Assembly: GCA_017849435.1 (NCBI GenBank)
Contig: JAFIGY010000009.1
Coordinates: 744,001-808,000 of the forward strand
From: Chitinophaga niabensis
Lineage (GTDB): Bacteria > Bacteroidota > Bacteroidia > Chitinophagales > Chitinophagaceae
Direction: 5' to 3'
DNA length: 64,000 nucleotides
Shown here: positions 17,642 to 26,843 of the stretch, piece by piece
Numbering within the stretch: the first letter of the stretch is position 1
Layout of the letters: each line of letters opens with the position of its first letter
Notes under the pieces: model-generated
Databases searched by the model: none
Told to the model about the DNA's origin: nothing
The model's input: only the letters and a program-made list of their open reading frames with translations
Program-made: the position numbers and the translations under genes

Positions 17642-20047
17642 TCATGATCGCTTTGGTAACATGAATATGGCCAGCAGATAGCAGCAGCAGGCCAGAAGTA
17701 TCACTACTTTGAATCCCAGCATCATCCCGAGTATCAGGGCCGTCACCGATCCTATCACGGTAAAGAACCCGTTTACGCCCCATGCCCAGGGGATGAATTC
17801 GGTGGACAGGGTGCTGACGGTTTTGATGCCCGTAGGGAAGGGCATACCCAGCAATATGCCCATCGGTGCCAGCAGCAACAGTGTGAGCACGATGCGCAAC
17901 GCCAGCGGCCATGCGATGGTGGCGCTGAAAAGTGCGGGTGTCAGCAGGGAAGTAATGATCAGTACGGCAAGCAGGAGGGGCAGGTATTGCTTCGTCAACT
18001 TACTGCTCGTGATATCGAGTTTGTCGGTAAGGTAGGAACCTGCCCCGGTGAACAGCAGCAATCCGGCAATGATCACTGCGAATGTATATACTGGCTGACC
18101 AAGATATAAGGTGAATCGTTGTATGAAAGCGATCTCTATCATAATGAAACCCAGTCCCAGCGCCGCAAAGTAGCCGAGGTAGCGCCATTTGTGATCGAAC
18201 GCCAGCCCGCTGCGGCTGTATCTGAACAGGGGGATGAGGATGAGCACGGCTGCCAGTACGATCGACTGCAGCAGGATGATGATGAGCGTCACTTCTGCGA
18301 TCGGCTTGTTTTCCAGGGCCATTCTTGCAGCCTGGGGATTGTTCTGTGAAAAAACATCCTCAAAGCTGTGCCACCCGATATCCGACCATTTGGCCCGCTG
18401 GTTGAAAAAGGGTTTGTCGTCAGTAGCAGGTGCCACCTGGCTTTTGTAGCTGGCGTAGAATGCATCGATATCTTTCGTGTTCACGATCGTATCATATACA
18501 TTATTCACCAGATCGCCGTCCGGCGCATAAAGTATTTCGAGGGGTTTGAGCATGGAATCCACTTTTTCCTTTTTTTGTGTCACGAAGGAATTCATATCAT
18601 CAATTTCCGCTGGTGTGAAGGGCGATTTCTTCATAAGGAATCTTGCACTGAAGGAGGTTTTCCCTTCCCCTTTCGAGGGAGGGTGCCTGTATGCGTACAG
18701 GTGTTTGGAAAAATCCGTCACACCATGTGCTGCCAATACCTCGCGGGCTGTTGTGAACAGCCGGGGAAGCTGGGATTCCGGCCTTGTAAAAAATAATACG
18801 CCGTTATCGGTAAGATGATCGTAGTATTCGTTGAAAGCTTCCCTTGTAAGCACATAGTTTTCGGACAGGCTCAATGAGCCGGATGAAACAGCTGCATTGC
18901 TGATGGTATGTGCGGATACGATGAGATCGAATTTTTCCCTGCTGCGATTGACGTAACTTCTGCCTTCGGTTGTGATCAGTTCTACTTTGGGATGATTGAA
19001 AAGCCCTCCCCAGTAATCATTCATGGTGTGTTGTACGGTATGATTGATGATGGGATTGATGTCTATACTGATCACTTTCCGGGCATCCATCAGTAAGGCC
19101 TCCAGCGTCTGTTGCCCGCCGCCGCTTCCGATGTTCAATACAGAAGGATGTTTCAATACACGGTAAGGTATTGTTGTTTCATTAGCAGAGTCTGCGGCGT
19201 GCTGCTGAATGTATCGATCTATCCCCATACTGAGATCTTCAATGCCCGTGCCGGCAGTACCGCCATCAATCACGAAGCGCCTGGCACCCTGAACTTTTTT
19301 GGCAGGATTCGCTTTGGTTTCATACATCTCGATGAAAGAGAAGGCGTTCCACTTACTGAAGAGCAGCGCCCGGTTGGTAATGGCCCCTCTTTTGTTGCTG
19401 GTGATCCTGATCGGCAGGTAGCTGCTGGCAAAAAAGGAAGCGGCGAAAAGCAGGATGAAAGTGACCGCCGCCGCAATGCGGAAATTTTTTTGACCTGAAA
19501 ATGCTATGGCGGCGGTTAGCCCAAGTGCTGCCGAGAATACGACCGAACCGCTTCCCCCCAGCCGGGGCATCACCCAAACGATGCACAGGCAGCCCAATGC
19601 AGCGCCTACAAGATCAAAGGCATACAAGCGGCTCATGTTCCGGGAGATGCGCGTGAATAATAACGACAGGATCAGTCCGGAAACGAAGAACGGCGCAGCG
19701 ATCGTGATGTAGTACAAAGGCATGATGTACAGCTGATGGCTGTCCGTTGCCAGTGAAAAAGGATTGAAAGGTATCTTTTGCAGCAACCAGAATGAAAGGA
19801 TTGTGGTAACAGTGAATAGTATGGAAAGCCTGGTCAGCGATCTGCTCAGGTCATCTTCCATTCTCAACTTCTTCCAGCTGGCCAGCACAACGCCTGCGGC
19901 GCCAAAGCCCAGCAGGGCGGTAGAGATCACCAGGAAACCAAAGTGATACCACAGGGATACACTCATGACCCTTGTTAAAGACAATTCCAGTAACAAGGTA
20001 GCGAGGGATATCAGGAAAATGCCAATGAAGTAATTCGGCTTGTTCAT
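17642..20047 (-). CDS. Membrane protein with spermidine-synthase-like methyltransferase-fold domain
   Basis: An 801-aa protein. Residues 1-215 contain several membrane helices (FIGIFLISLATLLLELSLTR is the usual start of this group). The central soluble part has a class I SAM-type nucleotide motif near residue 304 (VLNIGSGGG), an acidic motif IDINPI, and the DLIVSAHT / ALREVLxxxG-like pattern of spermidine synthases, ending with VAPATDDKPFF. Further membrane helices follow from about residue 585 to the end. Members are often annotated as fused MFS/spermidine synthase; their substrate is mostly unknown. It is 33 nt downstream of the NTF2-like gene and probably cotranscribed with it. Confidence 0.8.
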   Translation of the reverse strand: MNKPNYFIGIFLISLATLLLELSLTRVMSVSLWYHFGFLVISTALLGFGAAGVVLASWKKLRMEDDLSRSLTRLSILFTVTTILSFWLLQKIPFNPFSLATDSHQLYIMPLYYITIAAPFFVSGLILSLLFTRISRNMSRLYAFDLVGAALGCLCIVWVMPRLGGSGSVVFSAALGLTAAIAFSGQKNFRIAAAVTFILLFAASFFASSYLPIRITSNKRGAITNRALLFSKWNAFSFIEMYETKANPAKKVQGARRFVIDGGTAGTGIEDLSMGIDRYIQQHAADSANETTIPYRVLKHPSVLNIGSGGGQQTLEALLMDARKVISIDINPIINHTVQHTMNDYWGGLFNHPKVELITTEGRSYVNRSREKFDLIVSAHTISNAAVSSGSLSLSENYVLTREAFNEYYDHLTDNGVLFFTRPESQLPRLFTTAREVLAAHGVTDFSKHLYAYRHPPSKGEGKTSFSARFLMKKSPFTPAEIDDMNSFVTQKKEKVDSMLKPLEILYAPDGDLVNNVYDTIVNTKDIDAFYASYKSQVAPATDDKPFFNQRAKWSDIGWHSFEDVFSQNNPQAARMALENKPIAEVTLIIILLQSIVLAAVLILIPLFRYSRSGLAFDHKWRYLGYFAALGLGFIMIEIAFIQRFTLYLGQPVYTFAVIIAGLLLFTGAGSYLTDKLDITSSKLTKQYLPLLLAVLIITSLLTPALFSATIAWPLALRIVLTLLLLAPMGILLGMPFPTGIKTVSTLSTEFIPWAWGVNGFFTVIGSVTALILGMMLGFKVVILLACCCYLLAIFMLPKRS

Positions 20048-20080
20048 ACTGCGCTTATTTTGGGGTGACAGACGATTCGG

Positions 20081-20569
20081 TCATGGCTGCGGGACATCAG
20101 CATTGTAGCGGTTGAACCGGGCTTCCAGCTTCCAGGAATTTTTCACTTTCCGCCATATGTGGAGATAGGCGCCGGTATTGCGAATGTGCTGCCCGGATAA
20201 ATTATCATATTCCACCGTGTAGCGTCCGTATTCATAAGCCATGTCACCGGCCTCCGCCACTTGAATACGTAATGGAAAGCGGGTGAGTTGTTCATTCGAA
20301 CGATCTTTTTTCAGATCGGCCAGCATCTGTTGTTCTTCCTTCGTTCGCTGCCTGCCGATGAACGGGTAGGGAAGTGCCGGATTGATGAGGATGAAACTGT
20401 CGGTGAATTGAAAGATCCGCTGTCCTTTGTTTTCTTTTTCAATGATCTCTTTTATCGCTTTAACCGAAGCAGCCTTCCCGTTGTTGGAAATCTGCGCTTC
20501 CGAACACAGCGGGAATACGAGGAAAAGCAAAAGCAGGATCGATGACCGGTGGAAGATGGGGAACGCCAT
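20081..20569 (-). CDS. Secreted NTF2-like (DUF4440-type) protein
   Basis: A 162-aa protein with a signal peptide (SILLLLFLVFPLCSEAQ). The rest has the helix-plus-curved-sheet pattern of NTF2-like/DUF4440 proteins, with the end strand AYLHIWRKVKNSWKLEARFNR being the most typical element. No catalytic residues can be named. It lies upstream of the spermidine-synthase-like membrane gene on the same strand. Confidence 0.65.
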   Translation of the reverse strand: MAFPIFHRSSILLLLFLVFPLCSEAQISNNGKAASVKAIKEIIEKENKGQRIFQFTDSFILINPALPYPFIGRQRTKEEQQMLADLKKDRSNEQLTRFPLRIQVAEAGDMAYEYGRYTVEYDNLSGQHIRNTGAYLHIWRKVKNSWKLEARFNRYNADVPQP

Positions 20570-20640
20570 AAATAGTGATAAATAGTCGTCTTCGAATGTA
20601 GAGAATTATCTAAAGCGCCTATTGTAAAAAGCCGACATAA

Positions 20641-21453
20641 TCACAGTGTTTGTATGCTTTCGAGGATGCCTTTGAGGGTTTCCCGGCTCATCTCGGTGCC
20701 GGCATGCCGTTTGAAAACGGAAGGATTGCAGCCGGTAAATCGCAGAAAGTCTTTAATAAAATGCGATTGATCAAAATAACCGGCAGTGGTGATGATCTGC
20801 TCCAGCAAAAAATTTTCCCTGTTCAGCTGGTTGAGCACATAATTGAAGCGAACGATGCGCAGGTAAATTTTAGGATTGATACCCATCGTTTTGTTGAACC
20901 ATCTTTGCAGTGTTCGTTCTGTGAGGAAGAATTGTTTCAGGATGTCTTCCACGGTGATATTGCCGTGCCGCTCTTCGATGGCGGCTATGATCTGCCGCAT
21001 GCCGGTAACGTCATGCAGACCGTTGTGCAGTATTTGTAACAGCCACTCGTCAAATGCTTTCCCGATGGCGTCGATATCTTTTGCGGATTGCAGGGTGTGG
21101 TACAGGCGGGGATGGGAGATGTCTGTAAAGTAGTCGCGGAAAGTTTGCATGGAAAACCCGAACAGCGCATGACAACCCAGGGGCTTGAAGCTGATGGCAG
21201 CTACCCTGCAGGGGAAAACCTGTTGCACGGTACAGGCATTAGTGAAATGTCCCATCATGGCGATGGGCGGGATATTGAAAACCCCCTTGACCGGATGGTT
21301 CACTACTAGCTCACCCTGTAACACAGACCATAGGAACTGGTACCCCGTTACCGTAACATTCTGCACTGTGGTCGCTTCCTCCTGGTCGTACAGCACATAA
21401 GTATTTATATAAGGTTGCAGGGAAGTATCGGGCATTCCAAAAAGTAAGGGCAT
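20641..21453 (-). CDS. AraC-family transcriptional regulator
   Basis: A 270-aa protein. The N-terminal part (LQPYINTYVLYDQ, FLWSVLQGELVVNHP) resembles the DUF6597 sensor domain. The C-terminal AraC DNA-binding domain has two HTH motifs: TVEDILKQFFLTERTLQRWFNKTMGINPKIY and the second helix pair ending SHFIKDFLRFTGCNPSVFKR. It probably activates a nearby or distant promoter in response to a small ligand; the target is not evident. It is a single gene between the NTF2-like gene and gluQ, all on the minus strand. Confidence 0.88.
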   Translation of the reverse strand: MPLLFGMPDTSLQPYINTYVLYDQEEATTVQNVTVTGYQFLWSVLQGELVVNHPVKGVFNIPPIAMMGHFTNACTVQQVFPCRVAAISFKPLGCHALFGFSMQTFRDYFTDISHPRLYHTLQSAKDIDAIGKAFDEWLLQILHNGLHDVTGMRQIIAAIEERHGNITVEDILKQFFLTERTLQRWFNKTMGINPKIYLRIVRFNYVLNQLNRENFLLEQIITTAGYFDQSHFIKDFLRFTGCNPSVFKRHAGTEMSRETLKGILESIQTL

Positions 21454-21493
21454 AAGGGGCCGGCTTTATTCTGCCTGAAATTACAACATTTTC

Positions 21494-22390
21494 TCACGGC
21501 AAGGTAAGCAACGCCCTCTCCCCCAGGCCCCAACAATCCCGCACCGGCTCTTCGTACCCCAGCATCGTACCGATGATGCTGTAGATATCTTCCGGCCGCT
21601 TCCCTGCCTGCCGCAGGTAGCGTATGGAAATGTCCCCGGCGGTTTTGGAGAGCTTCGCACCGTTCTGTGCGAGGAGCGTGTGATGATGGAAGGTGGTTTG
21701 GGGGAAGGGGTTCTTTTCCAGCAGGGTAGACAAATAAAGCTGGGCCAGTGTGGAGGGCCAGAGATCGGCGCCCCGCACGATCAGGTCCACATCAAAATAC
21801 AGGTCGTCTGCTACGGAGGAAAGCTGGTAGGCGGGAAAACCGTCTTTTTTCCGCACTATGAACATTTGCATTTCCGGCGGAAGGAAGGCTTTTGTAAAAT
21901 TGCCGCCCGGCGTTCGAACGGATAGTTCCCGGGAGGCGTCTGTAAACAGCCGCCAGCTAACATTTTCACGATCCAGTGGGATGCCCTTGCCCGCACACGT
22001 CCCCGGATACACGCCGTTCCCTCCGCCCCGGGCGATCTGTGCCCGGGAGCATTCACAGGCAAATACATGGCCACCCGTCTGTAGTTGCTGAAGGATGGCC
22101 CGGTACTGCGGCATCCGGTGCAGCTGCGAATATTCCCGTTCAAATGAGGTGATGTTTGCAGGGCCCTCATCCCAGGGGATGTTCAGGAAATGTAGTGTAT
22201 CAAATATATCCTGTAAATAAGCGGGCTCCACCCGCTCCTGGTCCATATCATCGATCCGTAGCAGGATAGCAGCGCCTGTGCGCCTTGCCAGCGTTGCGGT
22301 GACAGCGAAGGACAGTATGTTGCCCGGATGCAGGAAACCACTGGGAGTGGGGGCGATCCTCGTTCTCCGGAAAGCCGGCATTTTTTCCAT
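21494..22390 (-). CDS. gluQ: Glutamyl-Q tRNA(Asp) synthetase (GluQRS)
   Basis: A 298-aa class I synthetase catalytic core without an anticodon-binding domain, the right size for GluQRS. The adenylate site reads TRIAPTPSGFLHPGNI (HIGH-like HPGN), and the second signature is AKLSKTAGD (KMSKS-like). A zinc site of the GluQRS type is seen as CEC...YPGTC. It glutamylates queuosine in tRNA(Asp) without needing tRNA for activation. The -7 box TATATTTG (22398-22405, minus) ends only 8 nt before the ATG at 22390, so the leader is very short and the start is well supported. Confidence 0.85.
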   Translation of the reverse strand: MEKMPAFRRTRIAPTPSGFLHPGNILSFAVTATLARRTGAAILLRIDDMDQERVEPAYLQDIFDTLHFLNIPWDEGPANITSFEREYSQLHRMPQYRAILQQLQTGGHVFACECSRAQIARGGGNGVYPGTCAGKGIPLDRENVSWRLFTDASRELSVRTPGGNFTKAFLPPEMQMFIVRKKDGFPAYQLSSVADDLYFDVDLIVRGADLWPSTLAQLYLSTLLEKNPFPQTTFHHHTLLAQNGAKLSKTAGDISIRYLRQAGKRPEDIYSIIGTMLGYEEPVRDCWGLGERALLTLP

Positions 22391-22483
22391 GATGGCACAA
22401 ATATAGTGTTTGCAGGAGTTGCCGGGGTTAGGATCTCATTTTTCTCATGGTAGCGGAGGGCTTTTACTTGTCATGGCGACAAC

Positions 22484-23494
22484 TCACCGGGTGGAAGTGG
22501 ACTTCCGCTTCACCAGCAGGGATTTCAGTACAACATGCTCTGCAGTTCCGCCGGTGCTCTTTTTTTCGATCCGTTTGAACAGCTCCCGGGCAGCCGTTAC
22601 CCCGATGTCAAAAGCCGGCTGGGTGATAGTAGTGAGCGATGGGTTCAGCAGGGAGGCCGTTTGCAGGTTGGAGAAACTGATGATCTTTACATCTTCCGGG
22701 ATGCGCAGCTTTAATTGCTCGCACACGCTGTAGCAGATCACGGCCAGTTTTTCTATGGAAGCAAAAATACCGTCCGGCTTCTCGGTGGCCAGCATTTTTT
22801 TGATGCGCATAGAGTTTTCATCATGATCGTTGGTGCATTCCAGCACCAGAGGGGGCTGCTTCCCGGGGGAATCCTTCAGGGCGTCGAGGTACCCGTTCAT
22901 CCGGAGCTGCCCGATGGAAATGTTCCGGGGCGCCTGCAGATAGGCGATCTTCCTGCAGCCTGCCGCCAGCAGGTGCTGTGTGGCGGTAACGCTGCTTTCG
23001 TAATTATCCGTGGTCACCTTCACGTTATCCATCGTTTCGCACACCCGGTCGAAGAATACGAGGGGGATGCCCTTATCGTTCAGTTCCAGTAAATGACTGT
23101 AATCGTCCTGCTCGCTGGATCTCGATAATAATATCCCGTCTACCCGGCCTTTCACCAGGGAATTAATAAAGGACACTTCCATGCTGTGATCCTCATGGGT
23201 AATGTACACAAGCATGTAATAGCCCTTTTCCTGCGTGATCTTTTCAATCCCGCTGATCACCAGCGAAAAGAAGTCGTTCACTATCTCAGGAATGACGATG
23301 GCAATTGTTTTCGTTTTTTGCCCCCTTAAACCACTCGCATTCGGATTGGGCTGGTAATTCAATTGCCTGGCCAGTGCGAACACCTTCGCCTTGGTTTCGG
23401 CACTTATCTCGTAACTGTCGCTTAGTGCCCGTGATACCGTGGAAATAGACAGGTTCAGCTCCTTTGCGAGATACTTGATATTGATCTTGTTCAT
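22484..23494 (-). CDS. LacI-family transcriptional regulator of the adjacent Sus locus
   Basis: A 336-aa protein. The N-terminal LacI HTH is INIKYLAKELNLSISTVSRALSD, followed by the hinge helix NYQPNPNASGLRGQ. The periplasmic-binding-protein-like effector domain follows (TIAIVIPEIVNDFF through VKIISFSN). It is divergent from the susC gene at 23917, and a perfect 16-bp operator of the LacI type lies between them. It is expected to repress or switch the Sus locus in response to a sugar or sugar derivative. Confidence 0.92.
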   Translation of the reverse strand: MNKINIKYLAKELNLSISTVSRALSDSYEISAETKAKVFALARQLNYQPNPNASGLRGQKTKTIAIVIPEIVNDFFSLVISGIEKITQEKGYYMLVYITHEDHSMEVSFINSLVKGRVDGILLSRSSEQDDYSHLLELNDKGIPLVFFDRVCETMDNVKVTTDNYESSVTATQHLLAAGCRKIAYLQAPRNISIGQLRMNGYLDALKDSPGKQPPLVLECTNDHDENSMRIKKMLATEKPDGIFASIEKLAVICYSVCEQLKLRIPEDVKIISFSNLQTASLLNPSLTTITQPAFDIGVTAARELFKRIEKKSTGGTAEHVVLKSLLVKRKSTSTR

Positions 23495-23518
23495 GTCAAA
23501 ACTCCCTCAGTCTGCCTT

Positions 23519-23549
23519 AAAAAGTACGATTTTTAATGATCATCTCCAA
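23519..23549 (-). promoter_or_regulatory. Promoter of the LacI-type regulator
   Basis: On the minus strand TTG (23547-23549), a 20-nt spacer and TACTTTTT (23519-23526) match the Bacteroidota -33/-7 pattern, about 25 nt before the regulator start. Confidence 0.45.
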
Positions 23550-23565
23550 TTTCAGTATGCAAATA

Positions 23566-23581
23566 ACGGAAACGTTTCCGT
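23566..23581. promoter_or_regulatory. LacI-type operator palindrome
   Basis: ACGGAAACGTTTCCGT is a perfect 16-bp palindrome with the central CG and AAACGTTT core common to LacI-family operators. It lies between the divergent regulator and susC, just upstream of the regulator's -33 element, and is thus suited to control both. Confidence 0.75.
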
Positions 23582-23916
23582 AAAAAATTTCAATCGATTG
23601 CTGAAAAACCCGATTCTTTATTATAAGTTAGCGTTAGGATCGTTATGTATACATTCTACAACAACCAAAACGAAGATTTCCACGTCAATCTTTAAAACAG
23701 AACAACATGAATGCGGATGATTATTCCCTTTTTATGCCTGATCTCCGGTAGTATTTCCTGAACGGCGATATCTGCCCGGCATTTTCCTTCCTGAAACAGG
23801 AGGGAAAAGATGTTTTTTGCCTTGACAAGACAAGGATGCCTTGTGTGACTACACAAGACGGGTGTTTTTTGCACCGGTCGAAACTGATTTTGACTTAAAA
23901 AAGAATTTTTCTGCGT
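23582..23916 (+). promoter_or_regulatory. Long structured 5' leader of the first susC
   Basis: There is no gene in these 335 bases. Two strong hairpins are seen: TTTTCCTTCCTG-AAA-CAGGAGGGAAAA (23782-23808, one G-U), followed shortly by TTTTTTG, and CTTGTGT-GACT-ACACAAG (23840-23857), followed by GGTGTTTTTTG. Both resemble intrinsic terminators, so transcription of susC may be attenuated. I cannot identify a clear -33/-7 promoter. Confidence 0.45.
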
Positions 23917-26832
23917 ATGAAAAAATTTACAAAAAAACAGCTCTTCCTGCTATATCGATTTAGCCGAAGGAAGACGCTCGCAGCGATCCTTTACCTGAGC
24001 ATAGGCGTGCCGGGAATCGCTGCTTTCGGCCAGAAGAAGGTCAGTCCTGAGCCGGAAGACACTACAGTAACAGTAACGGTGACAGATGCAGCGGATTATA
24101 TCAATGTTTTCAACGGCCGCCAGCGCAGGCAGTTTGTAACCGGTGCCTTCTCCCAGATCACCGGCGCCAGTATCGAAAACAATCCCATCATCAACAACCG
24201 CAACAAAATGCAAGGACTCCTGCCGGGCCTGCTGGCCATGCAGCAGAACGGCGAACCGGGAGATGAAAGCGCTTCCATCTGGGTACGTGGAAAGCGTTCG
24301 CTCAACTCAAATGCACCTGTAGTGCTGGTGGATGGATTTGAGCGGAGTATGGACTTCCTCGATCCTAACGAAATTGAAACGATCACTGTATTGAAAGATG
24401 CCGCGGCTACCGCGCAATACGGGCTTCGCGGCGGCAACGGGATCATTCTCGTTACCACCAAACGCGGACAGGTAGGAAAAATCAAGGTATCCCTGAACGC
24501 ACGCGCCGGGGTGAAAGCGCCTACCACTACGCCTAAACTGCTGAACTCCTATCAGTATGCTTTGCTTTATAATGAAGCATTGACGAACGATGGCGCTGCA
24601 CCAAGGTACTCCGCAGCGGATCTGGATAAATATGAAAAGGCGAGCCGCGGGATCTATGAAGATAAACTCGATCCGTATCTCTATCCGAATATCAACTGGT
24701 ACGACAAGTATGTGAACCGTTCTACCTGGCAACAACGCTACAGCCTGAATGTGGAAGGCGGTAACAAGTTCGCCCGCTACTTCGTTTCTGCCGGGTACAC
24801 ACGTAACAGTGGTTTGTATAAAGTGGACAAGGGTGCCAATACCTATAACACGAATGAAGATTTTAACATGTTCACCCTGCGTTCCAACGTGGATATCACG
24901 GTGAACAAGCGTTTGTCTGTTTTGCTGGACATCGGTGGCCGGCAGGAGCAGAGAACCTATCCGGGTTCCAGATCGGACGCGGCGCTCCGCCTGTTCCGCT
25001 CTTTATATAAAACACCTCCGAACGCTTTCCCGGAATTCACGCCGGATGGTCAGCTCGGTGGAACAAAAGACTATAAGGATAACCCGTACGGGCTCCTCAA
25101 TAACCAGGGATATTCCCTGTATTATGTACGCAGTATGTATGCTACGCTGAAAGCGAAGCATGAGCTGGACTTCATTACCAAAGGGCTTTCCATTGCAGGA
25201 AGCGTTTCCTTTGACAGCTGGTACGATCAGAACACAGACCGCAGCAAAAACTTCAAAGTGTATGATCTGCGCCAGCCGAACGGAAATGTGGAATACCTTC
25301 CGAACGGCTCTATCAAATACGTGGAAACAGGCTCCAACACGCAAATGTCTTCCAGCGTAAGCTATCCTACTACCAAGCGGATATTCAATACAGATCTCTC
25401 CCTGAATTATCAGCGGGATTTTGGCCGTCATTCCGTGACCGCTTATGTGGCTACTGCAGAACGTATTATCGCTGATGAAGACAACGGGAATATTCCCCGG
25501 GCTTACCTCGGTGCCAATGGCCGCGTATCTTATGCTTATAACAAACGTTACCTGGCCGAGTTTAATTTCGGTTATCAGGGTTCCGAGCAATTGATCGCGA
25601 GTCAGAAATTTGGTTTCTTCCCTGCAGTATCCGCCGGATGGATACTCACAGAAGAGAATTTCCTCAAGAACAACAAATGGGTGAACTTCCTCAAGCTTCG
25701 CGGATCTTACGGCGTTGCAGGGAATGACGACCTGGGCGGATATTTCCTCTGGTACCAGCAATACGCCTCTTCCGGTGGTGTGAACTTCGGTTATACATCT
25801 CTCGGCTATACCGGTTGGAACGAAAAAGCATTTGCGATCGACAATGTGACCTGGGAAAAAGTCAGGAAAACGAATGTGGGTCTGGATGCAACGCTCTTCA
25901 AAAACAAGATCAACCTTACGTTCGATTATTTCAAAGAGAACAACAAGGATATCATGATCCAGCCTTTCCTGCCTTATATCATGGGTATCCGTTTCCCGAA
26001 CTTCCCCATTGGAGTAGTGGAGAACAAAGGATTTGAAGCATCGCTCGGATATACGGACAAGATCGGGAAAGTTGAGTTCTCTATCACCGGCATGGTGGCG
26101 CAGGACAAGAACACCATCATTCAGCAGGGAGAGGAGAAACCGCGGTATCCTTACATGATGCGGACCGGCCGTTCACTGGATGCGATCTTCGGACTGGAGG
26201 CGCTGGGCCTTTTCCAGAATCAGGCAGAAATTGACGCCAGCCCGAAGCAAACCTTCGGTGTTGTAAAGCCCGGCGATATCAAATATAAAGATCAGAATGG
26301 CGATAACCAGATCGATGCATATGATGTAACGTATCTCGGCGAAGGCAAGCCCACCCTGAACTATGGCGGCGGTCTTGGATTGAAATATGCAGGATTTGAC
26401 TTCAATATGCTGTTCACCGGCATGAGTGGGTCCAAGCAGACTATGACAGGGGAAGCTGTATGGGAATTCCACGATAATGGTACGGTACGTGATCATCACC
26501 TGGGCCGTTTCAATCCGAACGATGATAAAACCTGGGCAACCGCTACTTATCCGCGGCTTTCCCTCGCGAATAAAGTGAACAACCAGCGCACTTCCACTTA
26601 CTGGCTCACAGATGGCGCATTCGTACGCCTGAAATCGATCGAGATCGGGTATACGTTGCCAAAGCATCTGCTTTCCCGTTTAAGAATGGAAAAGATCCGG
26701 TTATACCTCAATGGCTATAATCTCTTTACCTGGTCTTCCACCAGCCTGATGGATGTGGAAGCACGGTCCAGCCACTATGTGGTATATCCCATACAACGTA
26801 TTATCAACGGAGGCGTAAACGTAACCTTCTAA
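23917..26832 (+). CDS. SusC/RagA-type TonB-dependent outer-membrane transporter
   Basis: A 971-aa protein. The signal segment is TLAAILYLSIGVPGIAAFG. The plug domain begins near residue 75 and has the SusC hallmark repeats: ASIWVRGKRSLNSNAPVVLVDG and NEIETITVLKDAAATAQYGLRGGNGIILVTTKRG. The rest is the 22-strand barrel ending in INGGVNVTF. The usual N-terminal carboxypeptidase-regulatory-like domain is missing; a short Thr/Val-rich stretch replaces it. It pairs with the SusD-like protein 11 nt downstream to import a bound glycan or glycoside, energised by TonB. Confidence 0.92.
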   Translation: MKKFTKKQLFLLYRFSRRKTLAAILYLSIGVPGIAAFGQKKVSPEPEDTTVTVTVTDAADYINVFNGRQRRQFVTGAFSQITGASIENNPIINNRNKMQGLLPGLLAMQQNGEPGDESASIWVRGKRSLNSNAPVVLVDGFERSMDFLDPNEIETITVLKDAAATAQYGLRGGNGIILVTTKRGQVGKIKVSLNARAGVKAPTTTPKLLNSYQYALLYNEALTNDGAAPRYSAADLDKYEKASRGIYEDKLDPYLYPNINWYDKYVNRSTWQQRYSLNVEGGNKFARYFVSAGYTRNSGLYKVDKGANTYNTNEDFNMFTLRSNVDITVNKRLSVLLDIGGRQEQRTYPGSRSDAALRLFRSLYKTPPNAFPEFTPDGQLGGTKDYKDNPYGLLNNQGYSLYYVRSMYATLKAKHELDFITKGLSIAGSVSFDSWYDQNTDRSKNFKVYDLRQPNGNVEYLPNGSIKYVETGSNTQMSSSVSYPTTKRIFNTDLSLNYQRDFGRHSVTAYVATAERIIADEDNGNIPRAYLGANGRVSYAYNKRYLAEFNFGYQGSEQLIASQKFGFFPAVSAGWILTEENFLKNNKWVNFLKLRGSYGVAGNDDLGGYFLWYQQYASSGGVNFGYTSLGYTGWNEKAFAIDNVTWEKVRKTNVGLDATLFKNKINLTFDYFKENNKDIMIQPFLPYIMGIRFPNFPIGVVENKGFEASLGYTDKIGKVEFSITGMVAQDKNTIIQQGEEKPRYPYMMRTGRSLDAIFGLEALGLFQNQAEIDASPKQTFGVVKPGDIKYKDQNGDNQIDAYDVTYLGEGKPTLNYGGGLGLKYAGFDFNMLFTGMSGSKQTMTGEAVWEFHDNGTVRDHHLGRFNPNDDKTWATATYPRLSLANKVNNQRTSTYWLTDGAFVRLKSIEIGYTLPKHLLSRLRMEKIRLYLNGYNLFTWSSTSLMDVEARSSHYVVYPIQRIINGGVNVTF

Positions 26833-26843
26833 ACTCACTCGCA

